Shown: in pieces, positions 1 through 11,799 of the stretch
How positions within the stretch are numbered: the stretch's first letter is position 1
How the letters are laid out: each line of letters begins with the position of its first letter
From: Paulinella micropora
Taxonomy: Eukaryota > Cercozoa > Imbricatea > Euglyphida > Paulinellidae
NCBI GenBank assembly: GCA_019918135.1
Contig: WBZZ01005947.1
Span: forward strand, 107,501-171,500
DNA length: 64,000 bases
Direction of reading: 5' to 3'
Position numbers and translations under genes: made by a program
The notes under the pieces: generated by a model
The model's database searches: none
Seen by the model: only the letters and a program-made list of their open reading frames with translations
Told to the model about the DNA's origin: nothing

Positions 1-175
1 CTTAGGTATTATTTCCTTTCTTTTCCTTCCTTCTGTTCTTCTCTCTTTCTTTCTCTATGCACTCCTGCCTTTGTAAACTTACACGTTCTTCTTTTCCCTT
101 ATATCAGTTCTTCACTTTCCCTTTTTCCTTATTCACTCTTTTGCTTTTCCTCTTTTTTTTTAATATATATATATG
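1..175. other. Pyrimidine-rich low-complexity DNA
   Basis: This stretch is a T/C-rich simple sequence ending in a short TA run. I see no credible coding potential or RNA gene. It reads as ordinary eukaryotic spacer leading into the satellite that follows. Confidence 0.6.
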
Positions 176-470
176 GTAGTATGAGTATGAGTATGAGTAT
201 GAGTATGAGTATGAGTATGAGTATGAGTATCTCGAGTATGAGTATGAGTATGAGTATGATCATGATCATGAGTATGAGTATAAGTATATAATATGAGTAT
301 GAGTACGAGTATGAGTATGCATATGAGTATGAGTATGAGTATGAGTATGAGTATGAGTATGAGTATGAGTATGAGTATGAGTATTAGTATGAGTATGAGT
401 ATGAGTATATATATCTAGAGTATACGTATGAGTATGAGTATGAGTATAAATGCATATGAGTATGAGTATG
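176..470. repeat. (GAGTAT)n hexanucleotide satellite
   Basis: About 300 bp are almost entirely tandem GAGTAT units. A few interruptions are present, such as TCATGATCATG and TATAAGTATATA. The array ends in a short (GA)n run near 470-487. This kind of simple satellite is typical of eukaryotic chromosomes. Confidence 0.95.
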
Positions 471-487
471 AGAGAGAGAGAGAGAGA

Positions 488-903
488 TTACAAAGATACA
501 AAGATCTAGAGTAAATTTTGAAATTTGGAAACGTACATCGACATCGCGATCAATTCTTCTTGCCCAAGAAAACCGCTAGCGCTCCTCAGACAGAATTAAT
601 ATTGTCTGAAGGACGTTCGACTAGGGTACCTTTCAAAGTACTTTTATTTCCTTTACTTTTATTTTATTTTACATGTTCTTCTTCCGATTCCGGATCCTCG
701 CTGAGGATATCGCCTTAGATCAACGATGGTCAAACAACAGTAGAGTCGAAACAGTTTACGTAAGAATTTCAGGTATTTTGTTACTACAGCTTTAATAAGA
801 AAAGGGGCGAACAGGACGCACCGCATAACTTGACTGGCCGGATCGTAAGTAATGGCTCTACCGACACCGTTACTCTGATACGGCCGGTCCTAAACTATTA
901 ATT
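488..903. other. Unique spacer, nothing recognised
   Basis: About 400 bp of non-repetitive DNA lie between the hexamer satellite and the first ATT tract. The only open frame is about 66 codons, with T-rich low-complexity content and no recognisable motif, so I do not call a gene. Confidence 0.5.
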
Positions 904-945
904 AAGATTCTAGTTCCATCATTATCATTATTATTATTATTATTA

Positions 946-1033
<88 letters not shown>

Positions 1034-1269
1034 GGACACCGTGATAGCCCAGTGGTCAAGTTCTACCATCTGGGCCCTGTCGCCAGTTCGATTCCAGTCG
1101 GTGCCACCAGTATTTTCATTGAACATACCGGTCCGTCTGGAAGTGTTGGAACTGCCCTTGCGGGGGTGTCATTAGAGCCTATCGTCAATTCTTCGTACTC
1201 CCCTCACGGGTGAGACGATGGAGGCGCATGTGCAGAAATGCATCAGCCATTGACAGAGAAGCACGCACT
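1034..1269 (+). mobile_element. SINE type A, full copy 1 with tRNA-like head
   Basis: The head (1034-1109) looks like a tRNA: an A box TAGCCCAGTGG at 1045-1055, a B box AGTTCGATTCC at 1085-1095, and an end resembling GGTGCCACCA. A ~160-bp tRNA-unrelated body ending GAGAAGCAC follows, then an (ATT)n tail. This A box-B box spacing is the internal RNA polymerase III promoter expected of a tRNA-derived SINE. No ORF is expected, and mobilisation would need a partner LINE. Confidence 0.85.
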
Positions 1270-1296
1270 ATTATTATTATTATTATTATTATTATA

Positions 1297-1468
1297 GGGA
1301 GTACATAGGCCATCGGTCCTTTCCATGGGCTGATTGGTATGAAGCTCCTAGAGTAATGTTCTATGCCGTCACTTCCTTTATTCCACCGATTGGTGTGCAG
1401 ACTTTCCTTATGGAATGGAGGACTGGATGCACATGGCCTTTTGGCTCAGCAATTGGCAGGAGATACAC
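1297..1468 (+). mobile_element. SINE-like body type B, copy 1
   Basis: A ~170-bp body begins GGGAGTACATAGG and ends GGAGATACAC just before an ATT tract. It has no tRNA-like head. Near-identical copies lie at 3638-3804 and 3968-4140. It shares the ATT tail with type A, so it is probably the 3' part of a related SINE or of the partner LINE; this is inference. Confidence 0.65.
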
Positions 1469-1520
<52 letters not shown>

Positions 1521-1659
1521 TACCGGCCCGTCTGGAAGTGTTGGAACTGCCCTTGCGGGGGTGTCATGAGAGCTTATCGTCAATTCTTCGTACTCCCCTC
1601 ACGGGTGAGACGATGGAGGCGCATGTGCAGCAATGCATCAGCCATTGACAGAGAAGCAC
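1521..1659 (+). mobile_element. SINE type A, headless copy
   Basis: This copy carries only the tRNA-unrelated body of type A, beginning at TACCGGCCCGTCTGG and ending GAGAAGCAC before an ATT tract of about 140 bp. The tRNA-like promoter is absent, as in a 5'-truncated retrotransposed copy. Confidence 0.75.
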
Positions 1660-1795
<136 letters not shown>

Positions 1796-1912
1796 GGAAC
1801 TGCCCATGCGGGGGTGTCATTAGAGCCTATCGTCAATTCTTCGTACTCCCCTCACGGGTGAGACGATGGAGGCGCATGTGCAGATTTGCATCAGCCATTG
1901 ACAGAGAAGCAC
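1796..1912 (+). mobile_element. SINE type A, headless short copy
   Basis: The body starts abruptly inside type A at GGAACTGCCC and runs to GAGAAGCAC, then an ATT tract of about 80 bp. It is the shortest copy of the cluster. Confidence 0.7.
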
Positions 1913-1991
<79 letters not shown>

Positions 1992-1993
1992 GT

Positions 1994-2261
1994 GGACACC
2001 GTGATAGCCCAGTGGTCAAGTTCTACCATCTGGGCCCTGTCGCCAGTTCGATTCCCGTCGGTGCCACCAGTATTTTCATTGAACATACCGGTCTATTTCT
2101 GGACCAGTATTTTCATTGAACATACCGGCCCGTCTGGAAGTGTTGGAACTGCCCTTGCGGGGGTGTCATTAGAGCTTATCGTCAATTCTTCGTACTCCCC
2201 TCACGGGTGAGACGATGGAGGCGCATGTGCAGAAATGCATCAGCCATTGACAGAGAAGCAC
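1994..2261 (+). mobile_element. SINE type A, full copy 2
   Basis: A tRNA-like head with intact A and B boxes is followed by the type A body. The copy holds a short internal duplication of the segment containing CAGTATTTTCATTG, just after the head. Later copies share the duplication, so they descend from one another. Confidence 0.85.
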
Positions 2262-2328
<67 letters not shown>

Positions 2329-2330
2329 GT

Positions 2331-2596
2331 GGACACCGTGATAGCCCAGTGGTCAAGTTCTACCATCTGGGCCCTGTCGCCAGTTCGATTCCCGTCGGTG
2401 CCACCAGTATTTTCATTGAACATACCGATCCGTCTGGACCAGTATTTTCATTGAACATACCGGTCCGTCTGGAAGTGTTGGAACTGCCCTTGCGGGGGTG
2501 TCATTAGAGCTTATCGTCAATTCTTCGTACTTCCCTCACGGGTGAGACGATGGAGGCGCATGTGCAGAAATGCATCAGCCATTGACAGAGAAGCAC
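2331..2596 (+). mobile_element. SINE type A, full copy 3
   Basis: Head with A box and B box, duplicated post-head segment, body and ATT tail, as in the previous full copy. It begins the ~300-bp-periodic part of the array. Confidence 0.85.
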
Positions 2597-2629
<33 letters not shown>

Positions 2630-2891
2630 GGACACCGTGATAGCCCAGTGGTCAAGTTCTACCATCTGGGCCCTGTCGCCAGTTCGATTCCCGTCGGTGC
2701 CACCAGTATTTTCATTGAACATACCGGTCTATTTCTGGATCAGTATTTTCATTAAACATACCGGCCCGTCTGGAAGTGTTGGAACTGCCCTTGCGGGGTT
2801 GTCATTAGAGCTTATCGTCAATTCTTCGTACTCCCCGTGAGACGATGGAGGCGCATGTGCAGAAATGCATCAGCCATTGACAGAGAAGCAC
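2630..2891 (+). mobile_element. SINE type A, full copy 4
   Basis: This copy has the head, duplicated post-head segment, body and ATT tail. It differs from its neighbours by a few substitutions and a short missing stretch near CCCCGTGAGACG. Confidence 0.85.
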
Positions 2892-2946
<55 letters not shown>

Positions 2947-2950
2947 TTAT

Positions 2951-3216
2951 GGACACCGTGATAGCCCAGTGGTCAAGTTCTACCATCTGGGCCCTGTTGC
3001 CAGTTCGATTCCCGTCGGTGCCACCAGTATTTTCATTGAACATACCGGTCCGTCTGGACCAGTATTTTCATTGAACATACCGGTCCGTCTGGAAGTGTTG
3101 GAACTGCCCTTGCGGGGGTGTCATTAGAGCCTATCGTCAATTCTTCGTACTCCCCTCACGGGTGAGACGATGGAGGCGCATGTGCAGAAATGCATCAGCC
3201 ATTGACAGAGAAGCAC
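2951..3216 (+). mobile_element. SINE type A, full copy 5
   Basis: A complete head, body and tail in the tandem array. The A and B boxes match those of the other copies. Confidence 0.85.
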
Positions 3217-3252
<36 letters not shown>

Positions 3253-3518
3253 GGACACCGTGATAGCCCAGTGGTCAAGTTCTACCATCTGGGCCCTGTC
3301 GCCAGTTCGATTCCCGTCGGTGCCACCAGTATTTTCATTGAACATACCGATCCGTCTGGACCAGTATTTTCATTGAACATACCGGCCCGTCTGGAAGTGT
3401 TGGAACTGCCCTTGCGGGGGTGTCATTAGAGCTTATCGTCAATTCTTCGTACTTCCCTCACGGGTGAGACGATGGAGGCGCATGTGCAGAAATGCATCAG
3501 CCATTGACAGAGAAGCAC
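3253..3518 (+). mobile_element. SINE type A, full copy 6
   Basis: The last full copy of the array, followed by an ATT tract of about 120 bp. The head retains both pol III boxes. Confidence 0.85.
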
Positions 3519-4140
<622 letters not shown>

Positions 4141-4196
4141 TATTATTATTATTATTAATAATTATTATTATTTATTATTATTATTATTATTATTAT

Positions 4197-4347
4197 TTTC
4201 ATTGAACATACCGGCCCGTCTGGAAGTGTTGGAACTGCCCTTGCGGGGGTGTCATTAGAGCTTATCGTCAATTCTTCGTACTCCCCTCACGGGTGAGACG
4301 ATGGAGGCGCATGTGCAGAAATGCATCAGCCATTGACAGAGAAGCAC
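4197..4347 (+). mobile_element. SINE type A, headless copy at the element boundary
   Basis: A body fragment beginning TTTCATTGAACATACC and ending GAGAAGCAC, followed by an ATT tail to about 4415. The tail abuts the 3' side of a minus-strand gene, so this SINE inserted into, or marks the edge of, the GC-richer element to the right. Confidence 0.7.
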
Positions 4348-4414
<67 letters not shown>

Positions 4415-4423
4415 GCAAAGTCG

Positions 4424-5472
4424 TCGTCGTCGATGGACCGTATCGTTCGCGCGTGACAGACAATTACATTTGCGGGCTCCCACGCGCGGGGCTCCCCGTA
4501 CCAGAAACGCGCCGTCGGGTCGCACCAGTCGCAGCTCGCGGACAACACGCCGCGCACCACGGCTGGCACCAAAAATGTGCTGGCAGCGGTTGGCGCGGGC
4601 TGGCGGAGCCAGCCTAGGGCGGTGTCGAGCGCCGAGGGCCTAGCTGCTTCGGCCCACGGCAGCCCGCTCGAGACCGACAGCGCTTGGCACAGCTGCCAAG
4701 CGCTGTCGGTGATGGACGGCCAAGCGGCGTGGGCTGGCGCAGGAGACTCGGCGTGCCACAGCAGCCACAGCACGGCCCAGGCGGGCGTCTCTGCCGCGCG
4801 CGAGGCCAGCAGCCGGAACTGTGCCAGGCGGTGCAGCACGCTGTCCCTGAGGTCCGCGGAAGTCACGAGTGTCGGGCGCGGCGGCGACTGTGCCGGCAAC
4901 GATACAGTCGCAGACAGCGCTAGCTGCACCCAGTCGTGTGCCGTCAGCAACGACGCGCAGGGTTTCGAGGTGCACGGACGAGCCAGCAGCCACAGCAACA
5001 GCACGGTCGCGAGCTGTGCGGGTGGCTGCATTTGTCTGGCACAGACGTCCAGCAACGCCTCGGCTAAGCACAAGTGGCCGCTGCCGGGGCCACCGGCAGT
5101 CTGGAACGCGCCGCACCCCAGCAGCGCGCTGGCCAGCCGCAGACGTTCTTCTGTTGACTGGCACGAACTGAACGACGTTTGTAATGCGTGGGCACATTTG
5201 CTGCCCGCGTTGCCGTTGGCTATCGTACTGGTCACACAGCCCGTGGCGGTGCGGAATGGCGCGGGCGCAAAGGCTATGATTTCCACCACGTCATGCCCGA
5301 ACAATCTGTGCCTGGCGCTGTCTATGCGGAAACAACGTGTGCCGATCTCCTGCAACTGCCGAGACTGTAATTGCGCTCTGAGCAGCGCCAGGCGCGACGC
5401 AAAGTCCGTGACGAACCACTGGTTCGGCTGGTCTAGCGATAATAGCAACCACAACCGCGAGGGCTGCATCAT
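4424..5472 (-). CDS. Unknown protein, 3' end reached by SINE insertion
   Basis: About 350 residues are open from a double Met (MMQPSRLW). I chose this start because the upstream extension is translated GA-rich low-complexity spacer. The protein is Leu/Ala/Trp-rich, predicted helical and Cys-containing, with no motif I recognise. Several hydrophobic helices (for example TVLLLWLLAR and WAVLWLLWH) could be buried or membrane-associated. Its frame runs into the ATT tail of a SINE without a native end, so the element's left edge here was set or overwritten by SINE insertion. Codon use is GC-rich like the genes to the right rather than like the SINE DNA. Function unknown. Confidence 0.55.
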
Positions 5473-6060
5473 GTGTGCGGACGGAGGAGAGAGAGAGCGA
5501 GAGGGGAGGGAGAGAGGGGGGGCGTCGTCTAGCACAAAGGAGAGACAGACAAAAAAAAGGTTAAACGGGGAAGGAGAGCAAACGGGTGGAGAGGAGGGGG
5601 GGAATTGTGATGTAAGACAGAAGAAGCGCAGACTGTGTACATCTGTGGGGGGGGGGGCCGTGGTGGGCGGTTTGAGTCTTTCGCGGCACCCCCCCCCTTC
5701 CGCCACTCTCGCTTTGCTTTTAGGTTGTCCACATACCGCTGCTGTTTAAGGTGGTTACGGACGGGGCCTTTTTTTATCTTTGGGAGGGGGGGAAAGCATT
5801 GCTGAGTACCTTCTCCCAGACCACTCCCCTCCAAAAAAAAGAAAGCAAGAGCGCCAGTGTTAATGCGCGCACAGATCTCTTGGTATCAGACCTAGTGTTT
5901 CCCCCCTCTCCCCACCTAATTTTCAGAGGAAGAACGTCTGAGGCTATGGACGAGGAACTTCTTTCCTGCACCCTTTTCCTTTTCCCCTCCTCTTTTTCTC
6001 CGCCTTCTTTCGCGCGGGTTCAGACTTCTTTCTTCGTTAATTTGATACCAAGAATAAAAG
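5473..6060. promoter_or_regulatory. Divergent intergenic region
   Basis: This spacer separates two divergent genes, so both promoters should lie here. It is purine-rich near the minus gene (GAGA runs), contains a poly-G run near 5646, and turns pyrimidine-rich toward the plus gene. An A-rich AAGAATAAAAG sits directly before the plus-strand ATG. A similar ATAAAA box precedes the large glycoprotein gene near 28455, so it may be a promoter element; this is inference. Confidence 0.35.
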
Positions 6061-7522
6061 ATGTCAGAGAAAACTGTTCTCTCCAGGCCGGACCTACAGG
6101 TTTATGTGAACCTGTTACAATCGATTGATCGATCTGGAAACACGTACAAGTGTCTCCGCGAGCTCCTAACACACGAGCAAGAGTTGCGGCGTCTGCTGAA
6201 TATCAGGGATATCAGGGCTGTAAATCGTTGCTTAAATGTACTGAAGCGCAAACCAGTAGGCAAAAAGTGTTTTGCCGTTCTAGGAATTGGTTTTTTTTTA
6301 CCTCTTATTTCTTTGCCTTAACAAGGGATTACCTAGCTACGTCGGCGTTCAGCCCGAAATCTTGCTAATGATAAATGCATCACACATTCCTGACAGTAAC
6401 CTTGAGACGGTCTCTCCACCTGCTAGCGTATCGTCGGGTGATTTTGACTGCGACGGAATCATGAAACACCTGCGAAAAACTATTGAAGAATATGTGCAGA
6501 AAAATCAGAATCAATGCACGGATGCAGAAAATCTGCTAAAAGCCTTGCAATGCTCAAAAGATGAGGCTTCGCAGACTCTTGGTAATGGGACAGCGCAAAC
6601 GGATGCAGCGCAAACGGATGGAGGAGATGATGCAGCGCAAACGGATGCAGCGCAAACGGACGGAGGAGATGATGCAGCGCAAACGGATGCAGCGCAAACG
6701 GAATGGGGAGATGATGCAGCGCAAACGGATGCAGCGCAAACGGACTGGGGAGATGATGCAGCGCAAACGGATGCAGCGCAAACGGACGGGGGAGATGATG
6801 CAGCGCAAACGGATGCAGCGCAAACTGACGGGGGAGATGATGCAGCGCAAACGGACGGGGGAGATGATGCAGCGCAAACGGACGGGGGAGATGATGCAGC
6901 GCAAACGGACTGGGGAGATGACGCAGCGCAGACCGGCGATCCATCCGTGAGTAAGGGTCCTGGAGCAGCAGGCGAAGAAAGTAAGCAAGGTGGTGATTCT
7001 CCAGAGATGATCTGGTTTGTTCAGGCATTTATTTGGTTTGTGGTGATAGCATTTGCTACTATCCGGGGCCAGAGAACAAGAAGTCAGAATATGCCTGCTG
7101 ATGTTCAAGACAACCTACCTGGAAGAAGAAAAAAGCGCAATGCAAACGCATTTGTGTTACAGGAAGGCCAGGACTTTCTGCAGAGAAACAATAAACAATT
7201 AGACGGCGACCCACCTGCAGCGCAAACCGTCTACGAACGCCAAGCCCCATCTAACGCAGTCGGAACAATGAAGCAGGGTTTTCTGGGCGAGCAAACTACT
7301 GACGTACCACTTGTCATGAAAGGCGAGCTGATGATCAAGAAGTACAAGCTGCGGTTCGGCCAGATCTCCGACCAGCGTCCTACCGGTGCAGAGCCCACTA
7401 ACATTCTGACCTTGTCGGCCGCCGAGCATTGGATAGCTCTGGCAGAGCTTATGATCGGTGTGCCTTATGATTCACTTAGCGTTACCGCGCGCAAGTGGCT
7501 TTTTGATATCTCCAAGTCATAA
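6061..7522 (+). CDS. Acidic AQTD-repeat protein with a membrane segment, probably spliced
   Basis: The gene begins with MSEKTVLSRPDLQVYV and appears spliced. A short (~70 nt) interval with GT and AG borders and a pyrimidine tract fits between the first open stretch and the long second one. The long part carries an acidic, Gln/Asp-rich tandem repeat (about 6590-6935, units of DAAQTD with DGGDD or DWGDD). After this come a single hydrophobic segment (WFVQAFIWFVVIAFATI) and a basic stretch with RRKKR. The C-terminal ~140 residues are globular-looking. A membrane-anchored or tegument-like protein is possible. I do not recognise a family. Downstream AATAAA near 7642 fits a poly(A) signal. Confidence 0.6.
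6590..6940 (+). repeat. In-frame minisatellite of 18- and 33-bp units
   Basis: Tandem units built on GATGCAGCGCAAACGGA encode the AQTD/DGGDD repeat of the host gene. The unit lengths are multiples of three, so copy number can change without disturbing the frame. The units differ by few substitutions, which implies recent expansion. Confidence 0.9.
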
Positions 7523-7795
7523 TAAGAAATGATTTGTTGCTCCAAAAGCTACAGCACTAGGCTAGCAAAGAAATCCAAAGCCACCCGAAAAAATGCCTTT
7601 TTCAGTGGGCTAGTATTAAAAAGTGGCGTGCCAAAAAAAAGAAAATAAATTAGTAGCCGGCAATTTTATGCGGTTCACCGACATTGCGCGTCCACAGCCA
7701 AAAAGCAATGGTTTTTTTTAATGTAAACAACGGTGCCTGAAAAAATTTCTCTCCACCTCTCGCATTTTTTTTTCGTGTGCACACGGGAAAAGAAT

Positions 7796-9154
7796 CTACA
7801 CTGGCTTTTGTTCCTCCTCGTAATAAATACAGGGCAGGTGGCTTGCCAGCGTCTCCAGATTCCAGCCAAATAGCCCCGCCAGCAGAATTGTCCAGATGCT
7901 AGTGGTGGAAATTGCAATTGTTTCAACGTAGCTCGGCAACGAATTGCGTGACGCCAGGTAGTTGAAGGTGACTTTATCGGATCGGATCCAGCCCAAAGGT
8001 TGGCTTTCCCTTGTCGCGCCCATTCTTTCTAGGGTTACGTCGAATAACCTGACCTCGCGGGAATCTCGAAGCACACGCTGGATCTGCTGTTCTAATTTTT
8101 GTGCTTGGTTAGTTGATTGTGGCAGGCGCTGTACCAAATGTAGTTGAAAGTCCTTGGTAAAGAAGTCCGGGCGTTGTTGGTGCTGGCGGTACAGGTAGAC
8201 GATAAATTCGTGCAGTGCAGAGAACGCCTTGAAGGTCAGGTCCAGTTTGTCGAAGGAAACGCGTTCTCGCAGGGTGAGCAACAGGCCCTGCAATTGGATG
8301 ACGTGATCGGTTTCTACATACGCGTTTGCAGCCCCTAGGCGCACACCGACAACCTGAAGCACTGGCCTAGCCCTGGGTGTTAGTTGGAGCAAAAAGGTGC
8401 TCAGAGAAGCCGTGCCTTTCGCCAAGTCATATTTGGACATGTCCACGACAAATGTGATACGACACTCGTTAGACGTGATGATCGAGAAGAGACGGGTCGG
8501 CAACGCGGCGGAGTCCATGAAATCGGACGCCACCACGTCGATTTCGAACTTGACCAAGTTCTTCAGGCCAACCTGGTATAAGCCCTCGTTGGGCACGGAA
8601 AGCAAGTGACGACAACCAACAACGGACAAATGACGGAGCATTTGCATGTTATGGAGGCAGTTAACGAGCGTGTTCGCTGCAAGGTTATGACAGTCCTTAA
8701 CTTGCAGCGTTAACAACCGTTCGAACGTGACCCCAGAAAACGATTCCGGAAAGCAGCCGATAATTCGCAACGTTTTGATGTTTTTCAGGACTCCCTGCAC
8801 AGAGCGCGTTTGGGTTGGGGTGGTAGTTTTGACAGGGTTAGCGGTGTTCGGTACAAAATGCAGCCACAATTCTTCGGCCGCACCACCCGCACAGAGAGAC
8901 AAAACATCGAGTAGTTGTTCTTGTGTTAATTGCAGGCGTAGGCTCGTGTGCCAGCGCAGGATGTCTCGAACAGCGTTCAGCAGCGTTTTACACTCGACTG
9001 AGTTTGGTTCTGAAGAATAAGGGGCCAGCCGGACGTAGATAGGTTGCGCGAAGTTCCCGATGTCCTTGTTCGTCGCCAGTCCGGGCAAGCGCGTTAGCCA
9101 TTGTATGGTGTCTTCGGTTATCAGTGGTCGCTTCAATTCGTGCCCAGCCAACAA
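7796..9154 (-). CDS. LRR-like protein with C-terminal membrane segment
   Basis: This 452-residue frame looks whole. The middle part (about residues 125-190) has leucine-rich-repeat phrasing, with blocks such as LKTLRIIGC, LLTLQVKDCHNL and LRHLSVVGCRHL, of the Cys-containing F-box-associated type. The C-terminal ~40 residues include one hydrophobic stretch (TTSIWTILLAGLFGW), which suggests a tail-anchored membrane protein. No F-box is evident at the N terminus. LRR proteins of this type in large viruses often bind host ubiquitin machinery, but a specific partner cannot be read from the sequence. It converges on the AQTD-repeat gene. Confidence 0.75.
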   Translation of the reverse strand: MLAGHELKRPLITEDTIQWLTRLPGLATNKDIGNFAQPIYVRLAPYSSEPNSVECKTLLNAVRDILRWHTSLRLQLTQEQLLDVLSLCAGGAAEELWLHFVPNTANPVKTTTPTQTRSVQGVLKNIKTLRIIGCFPESFSGVTFERLLTLQVKDCHNLAANTLVNCLHNMQMLRHLSVVGCRHLLSVPNEGLYQVGLKNLVKFEIDVVASDFMDSAALPTRLFSIITSNECRITFVVDMSKYDLAKGTASLSTFLLQLTPRARPVLQVVGVRLGAANAYVETDHVIQLQGLLLTLRERVSFDKLDLTFKAFSALHEFIVYLYRQHQQRPDFFTKDFQLHLVQRLPQSTNQAQKLEQQIQRVLRDSREVRLFDVTLERMGATRESQPLGWIRSDKVTFNYLASRNSLPSYVETIAISTTSIWTILLAGLFGWNLETLASHLPCIYYEEEQKPV

Positions 9155-9924
9155 GCTTGATGTGACGGTTTGCTAGCAGACAAAACAAACGAGAAACCTA
9201 AGAATTTCGAGGCCTTCAAAAAAAGGGCCAGATTTTAAACAAAAACCAGAAAGCAAAGAAAAGAGTAGGGAAGGGTTGGGAAAAAATACTTGCGCTTGCG
9301 ATCCAAGCGCAGTATTCACTTCTTGGCTGCGTCGGTGCTGTACACAGGCATTTTCCGTTGTGCTTCTTCAGACACACACACACAGAAAAGCAAAAAGCAA
9401 GAAACCTGTTGGTTTCCCTGTAAATTTTCCAAGAAGCTACCAGAGGCTTGTTGAGACAATTCCTACCACCAGCAAGAAAAAGTAAGTCGGTCGTGGGTAA
9501 AAAAAAAGAAAAACTGTAAAAAAAAACAGACAAGGGGAGCAGAGAGAACGAAAGAGAGTAGGACCAGATCTTCTGGTGAACGTAATGGCAGCCCCGCTGT
9601 CCGAAGGGCGAGAGAAGGATTCACCTGAAGAGGCAGAAAAATGGGGGGGGGGGGGGGGGTAAAAGAAGAAGACACCAGGAGACACTATGCGTGGAAACTG
9701 TAGGAGGGACGAGAATAGGGGAGAGAGAGAGGGGGGGGGGGGGGGGGGCGAGTGTCGGAACCTGTGTCCGGCCTGCGTTCATACCAGCGGACAAACGCGC
9801 AGTGTCTCTGGGGGTCTGACCGCCAAAGAGAAATCAAACAAAAAAATAATAAGGAGCGCCACCACCACCACCCACTTTCCAGCCCCCCACGTAAAAAAGG
9901 ACCGGGGGTGAGAGAGAGAGACCG
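9155..9924. other. Gene-free spacer with poly-G runs
   Basis: About 770 bp upstream of the LRR gene with A-rich and G-rich simple tracts, including two long poly-G runs near 9643 and 9730. Open frames here are low-complexity. No gene, tRNA or known regulatory element is seen. Confidence 0.5.
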
Positions 9925-10720
9925 GCTGGCGGTGTGATAGCTCGGTGGCCGGTTGGCTTGGAGACAAAGTCGACGGCTGCGTAGAATACCAAACAGTGGT
10001 TGGTTTATCGTTCTTGTGGATATGTGAGTGTTTATGTACAATACCGTCGTCAAGGGCAGAAAATTGCTGGTGCTGGCGGAGCTGTGCACTACATCACCGT
10101 GGTCCTGAAAAGGCAGAACATGAAGTGTCTCTTTTGGGGTTGGACCCCCTCCAAAGAAAATGGATCGGACGGCAGAAACGGGGCGGGAGGTGAAAGACCG
10201 GTAGGCGGCTTAATAGGTCGGTGGCGGGTTGGCTTGAAGACACAGACGAAGTCGATGGAAACTACCAACAGTTACCACTCTGTTCTATGTGAGTGTTGAT
10301 GTACAATACCGTCGAGGGCAGAAAATTGCTGGCGCTGGCGGAGTTGTGTGCAAAATAGCTCTGACAAAAACAGAACAAGGCCTCAAGCGGGCAAATGTTT
10401 TGGGGGGTCCAACAAAAAGAGAAACCAAACCCCCCCCCCCCCCAAGGAGGACCAAAGGCACAAGGAATGGGGGGGGGGGGGGTTGGAGGTGAGTGACCGG
10501 CACGTGGTCTAATAGATCGGTAGGAGCCTGGTTTGAAGACGCCTGGTAATGCGTGGGCTGTGCAAACTAAACCAAGCAGTACAACGGCTGTTTTTTTTTG
10601 TTCTTGTGGTATATAAAAACAGTGATTTTGTTTGTTTCGCGAACAGGCTACAATGAACTGTGCAATACCGTCGCATTTGGAAAATTGGTGGAGCTGGCAG
10701 AGCTTGGCGTAATATCGTGG
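9925..10720 (+). repeat. Three diverged direct repeats of about 200-300 bp
   Basis: Three similar blocks occur near 9925-10110, 10197-10380 and 10498-10715. Each starts with a variant of TAGGTCGGTGGCGGGTTGGC and later carries a variant of ACAATACCGTCG, followed by GGAAAATTG and TGGCGGAG. The third copy is the most diverged. No frame is conserved among them, so this is a noncoding tandem duplication of unknown role. Confidence 0.7.
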
Positions 10721-11150
10721 TCCTGACAAAAAATACAAAGGCGATAATGTCTAACACGGTACTAACAAAGCCATGAGTGCTGAAAATTGCTTACCTGGTG
10801 AGTGTCAATTATAGTCGAAATCCTGTTCGTGCTTATGTGACAAAAAAACAAGAAAGAGAAAAATCGACCTTGATGTCGTATTAGCATGAAAAAAAAGCAG
10901 AGATTGTCTAACGACAAAACAAAATCGTGAGCACCTCGTTTGTGGACTCAATAAATTTTTCCCAGCTGCGCTTGTTAGTGTTTTGGGCCATCATATTGAA
11001 TGCTGATAGAAACGCCTATCATTACAAAAAAAACAAGCGTGGTGCGAGACGTACAGAGGAATTCAGGCAATGGAACTACACACAACCCAAGCAATTCCGA
11101 AATGCGAACGCGTACAATCTCACACACAAGACGGTCGACGGTACACACGA
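10721..11150. other. A-rich spacer, no gene seen
   Basis: This stretch is A-rich with several poly-A runs. I see no credible coding frame, RNA gene or palindrome in it. Confidence 0.45.
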
Positions 11151-11405
11151 CGGTACCCGACGGTACACAAGACGGCACACAAGACGGCACACAAGACGGC
11201 ACACAAGACCACACACACACACACAAACGCGACCGCAAACACACACATACACACACACAAGACCACATACACACACACACGAACGCGACCGCAAACACAC
11301 ACATACACAAGACCGCGAACACGCCTAGAAGAGTACCGTATTTGTGTACACACACACGACCAAATCACAGACGTTTAGAAGACGGTACACACACAGCACA
11401 CTCAA
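11150..11405. repeat. CA-rich array with ACAAGACGGC units
   Basis: A run of about ten-base ACAAGACGGC units passes into (CA)n interrupted by GACCGC blocks. Open frames in several phases (His/Thr-rich) are a by-product of the repeat and are not called as genes. Confidence 0.85.
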
Positions 11406-11585
11406 GACTGTACAGGTTCAAGACCACGAGCAATACCTGCTGCTTAGATAAGCAAAAGGGTTCTGAGTTATCCTGGTTAGCGTAAGCAAAAGAACAGTGC
11501 ATTTGCTTGAGCTTAAGAGATAGGCCCCCCTCGCCGTAACCTACAAAAAAACCACCTGGATATTGCGTGGCTTTCGGTTTTGTTT

Positions 11586-11745
11586 GGTGCTGAAAACATT
11601 GGGTGCTCACACAATGGGGGAACATTGGGTGCTCACACAATGGGGGAACATTGGGTGCTCACACAATGAGGGAACATTGGGTGCTCACACAATGTGGAAA
11701 CATTGGGTGCTCACACAATGGGGAAGCATTGGGTGCTCACATAGT
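11586..11745. repeat. 26-bp tandem repeat, about six copies
   Basis: Units containing CATTGGGTGCTCACACAATG repeat about six times with few changes. The unit length is not a multiple of three. Inside the unit CATTG and CAATG form a short inverted repeat, so each unit could form a small hairpin or bind a dimeric protein; that is inference. Confidence 0.9.
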
Positions 11746-11799
11746 GGTGATCTTGTCATTGTACAGGACTATCAACGGCTTTTGTCTGTGGTTTGGTGT

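Noticed and set aside
518-718. Small 66-codon gene
   Set aside because: T-rich low-complexity content, no promoter or poly(A) context and no recognisable motif.
1034-1109. Functional tRNA gene
   Set aside because: A and B boxes match, but the acceptor stem pairs poorly, the unit recurs six times in tandem and it is followed by a fixed body and ATT tail, as in a SINE.
4577-5749. 390-codon plus-strand frame opposite the first element gene
   Set aside because: It is the complement of the minus-strand gene, with composition-driven openness. The minus-strand product has a better start and residue content.
11000-11485. Thr/His-rich frames in the CA-rich block
   Set aside because: Overlapping frames on both strands all follow the CA repeat, so there is no coding signal.
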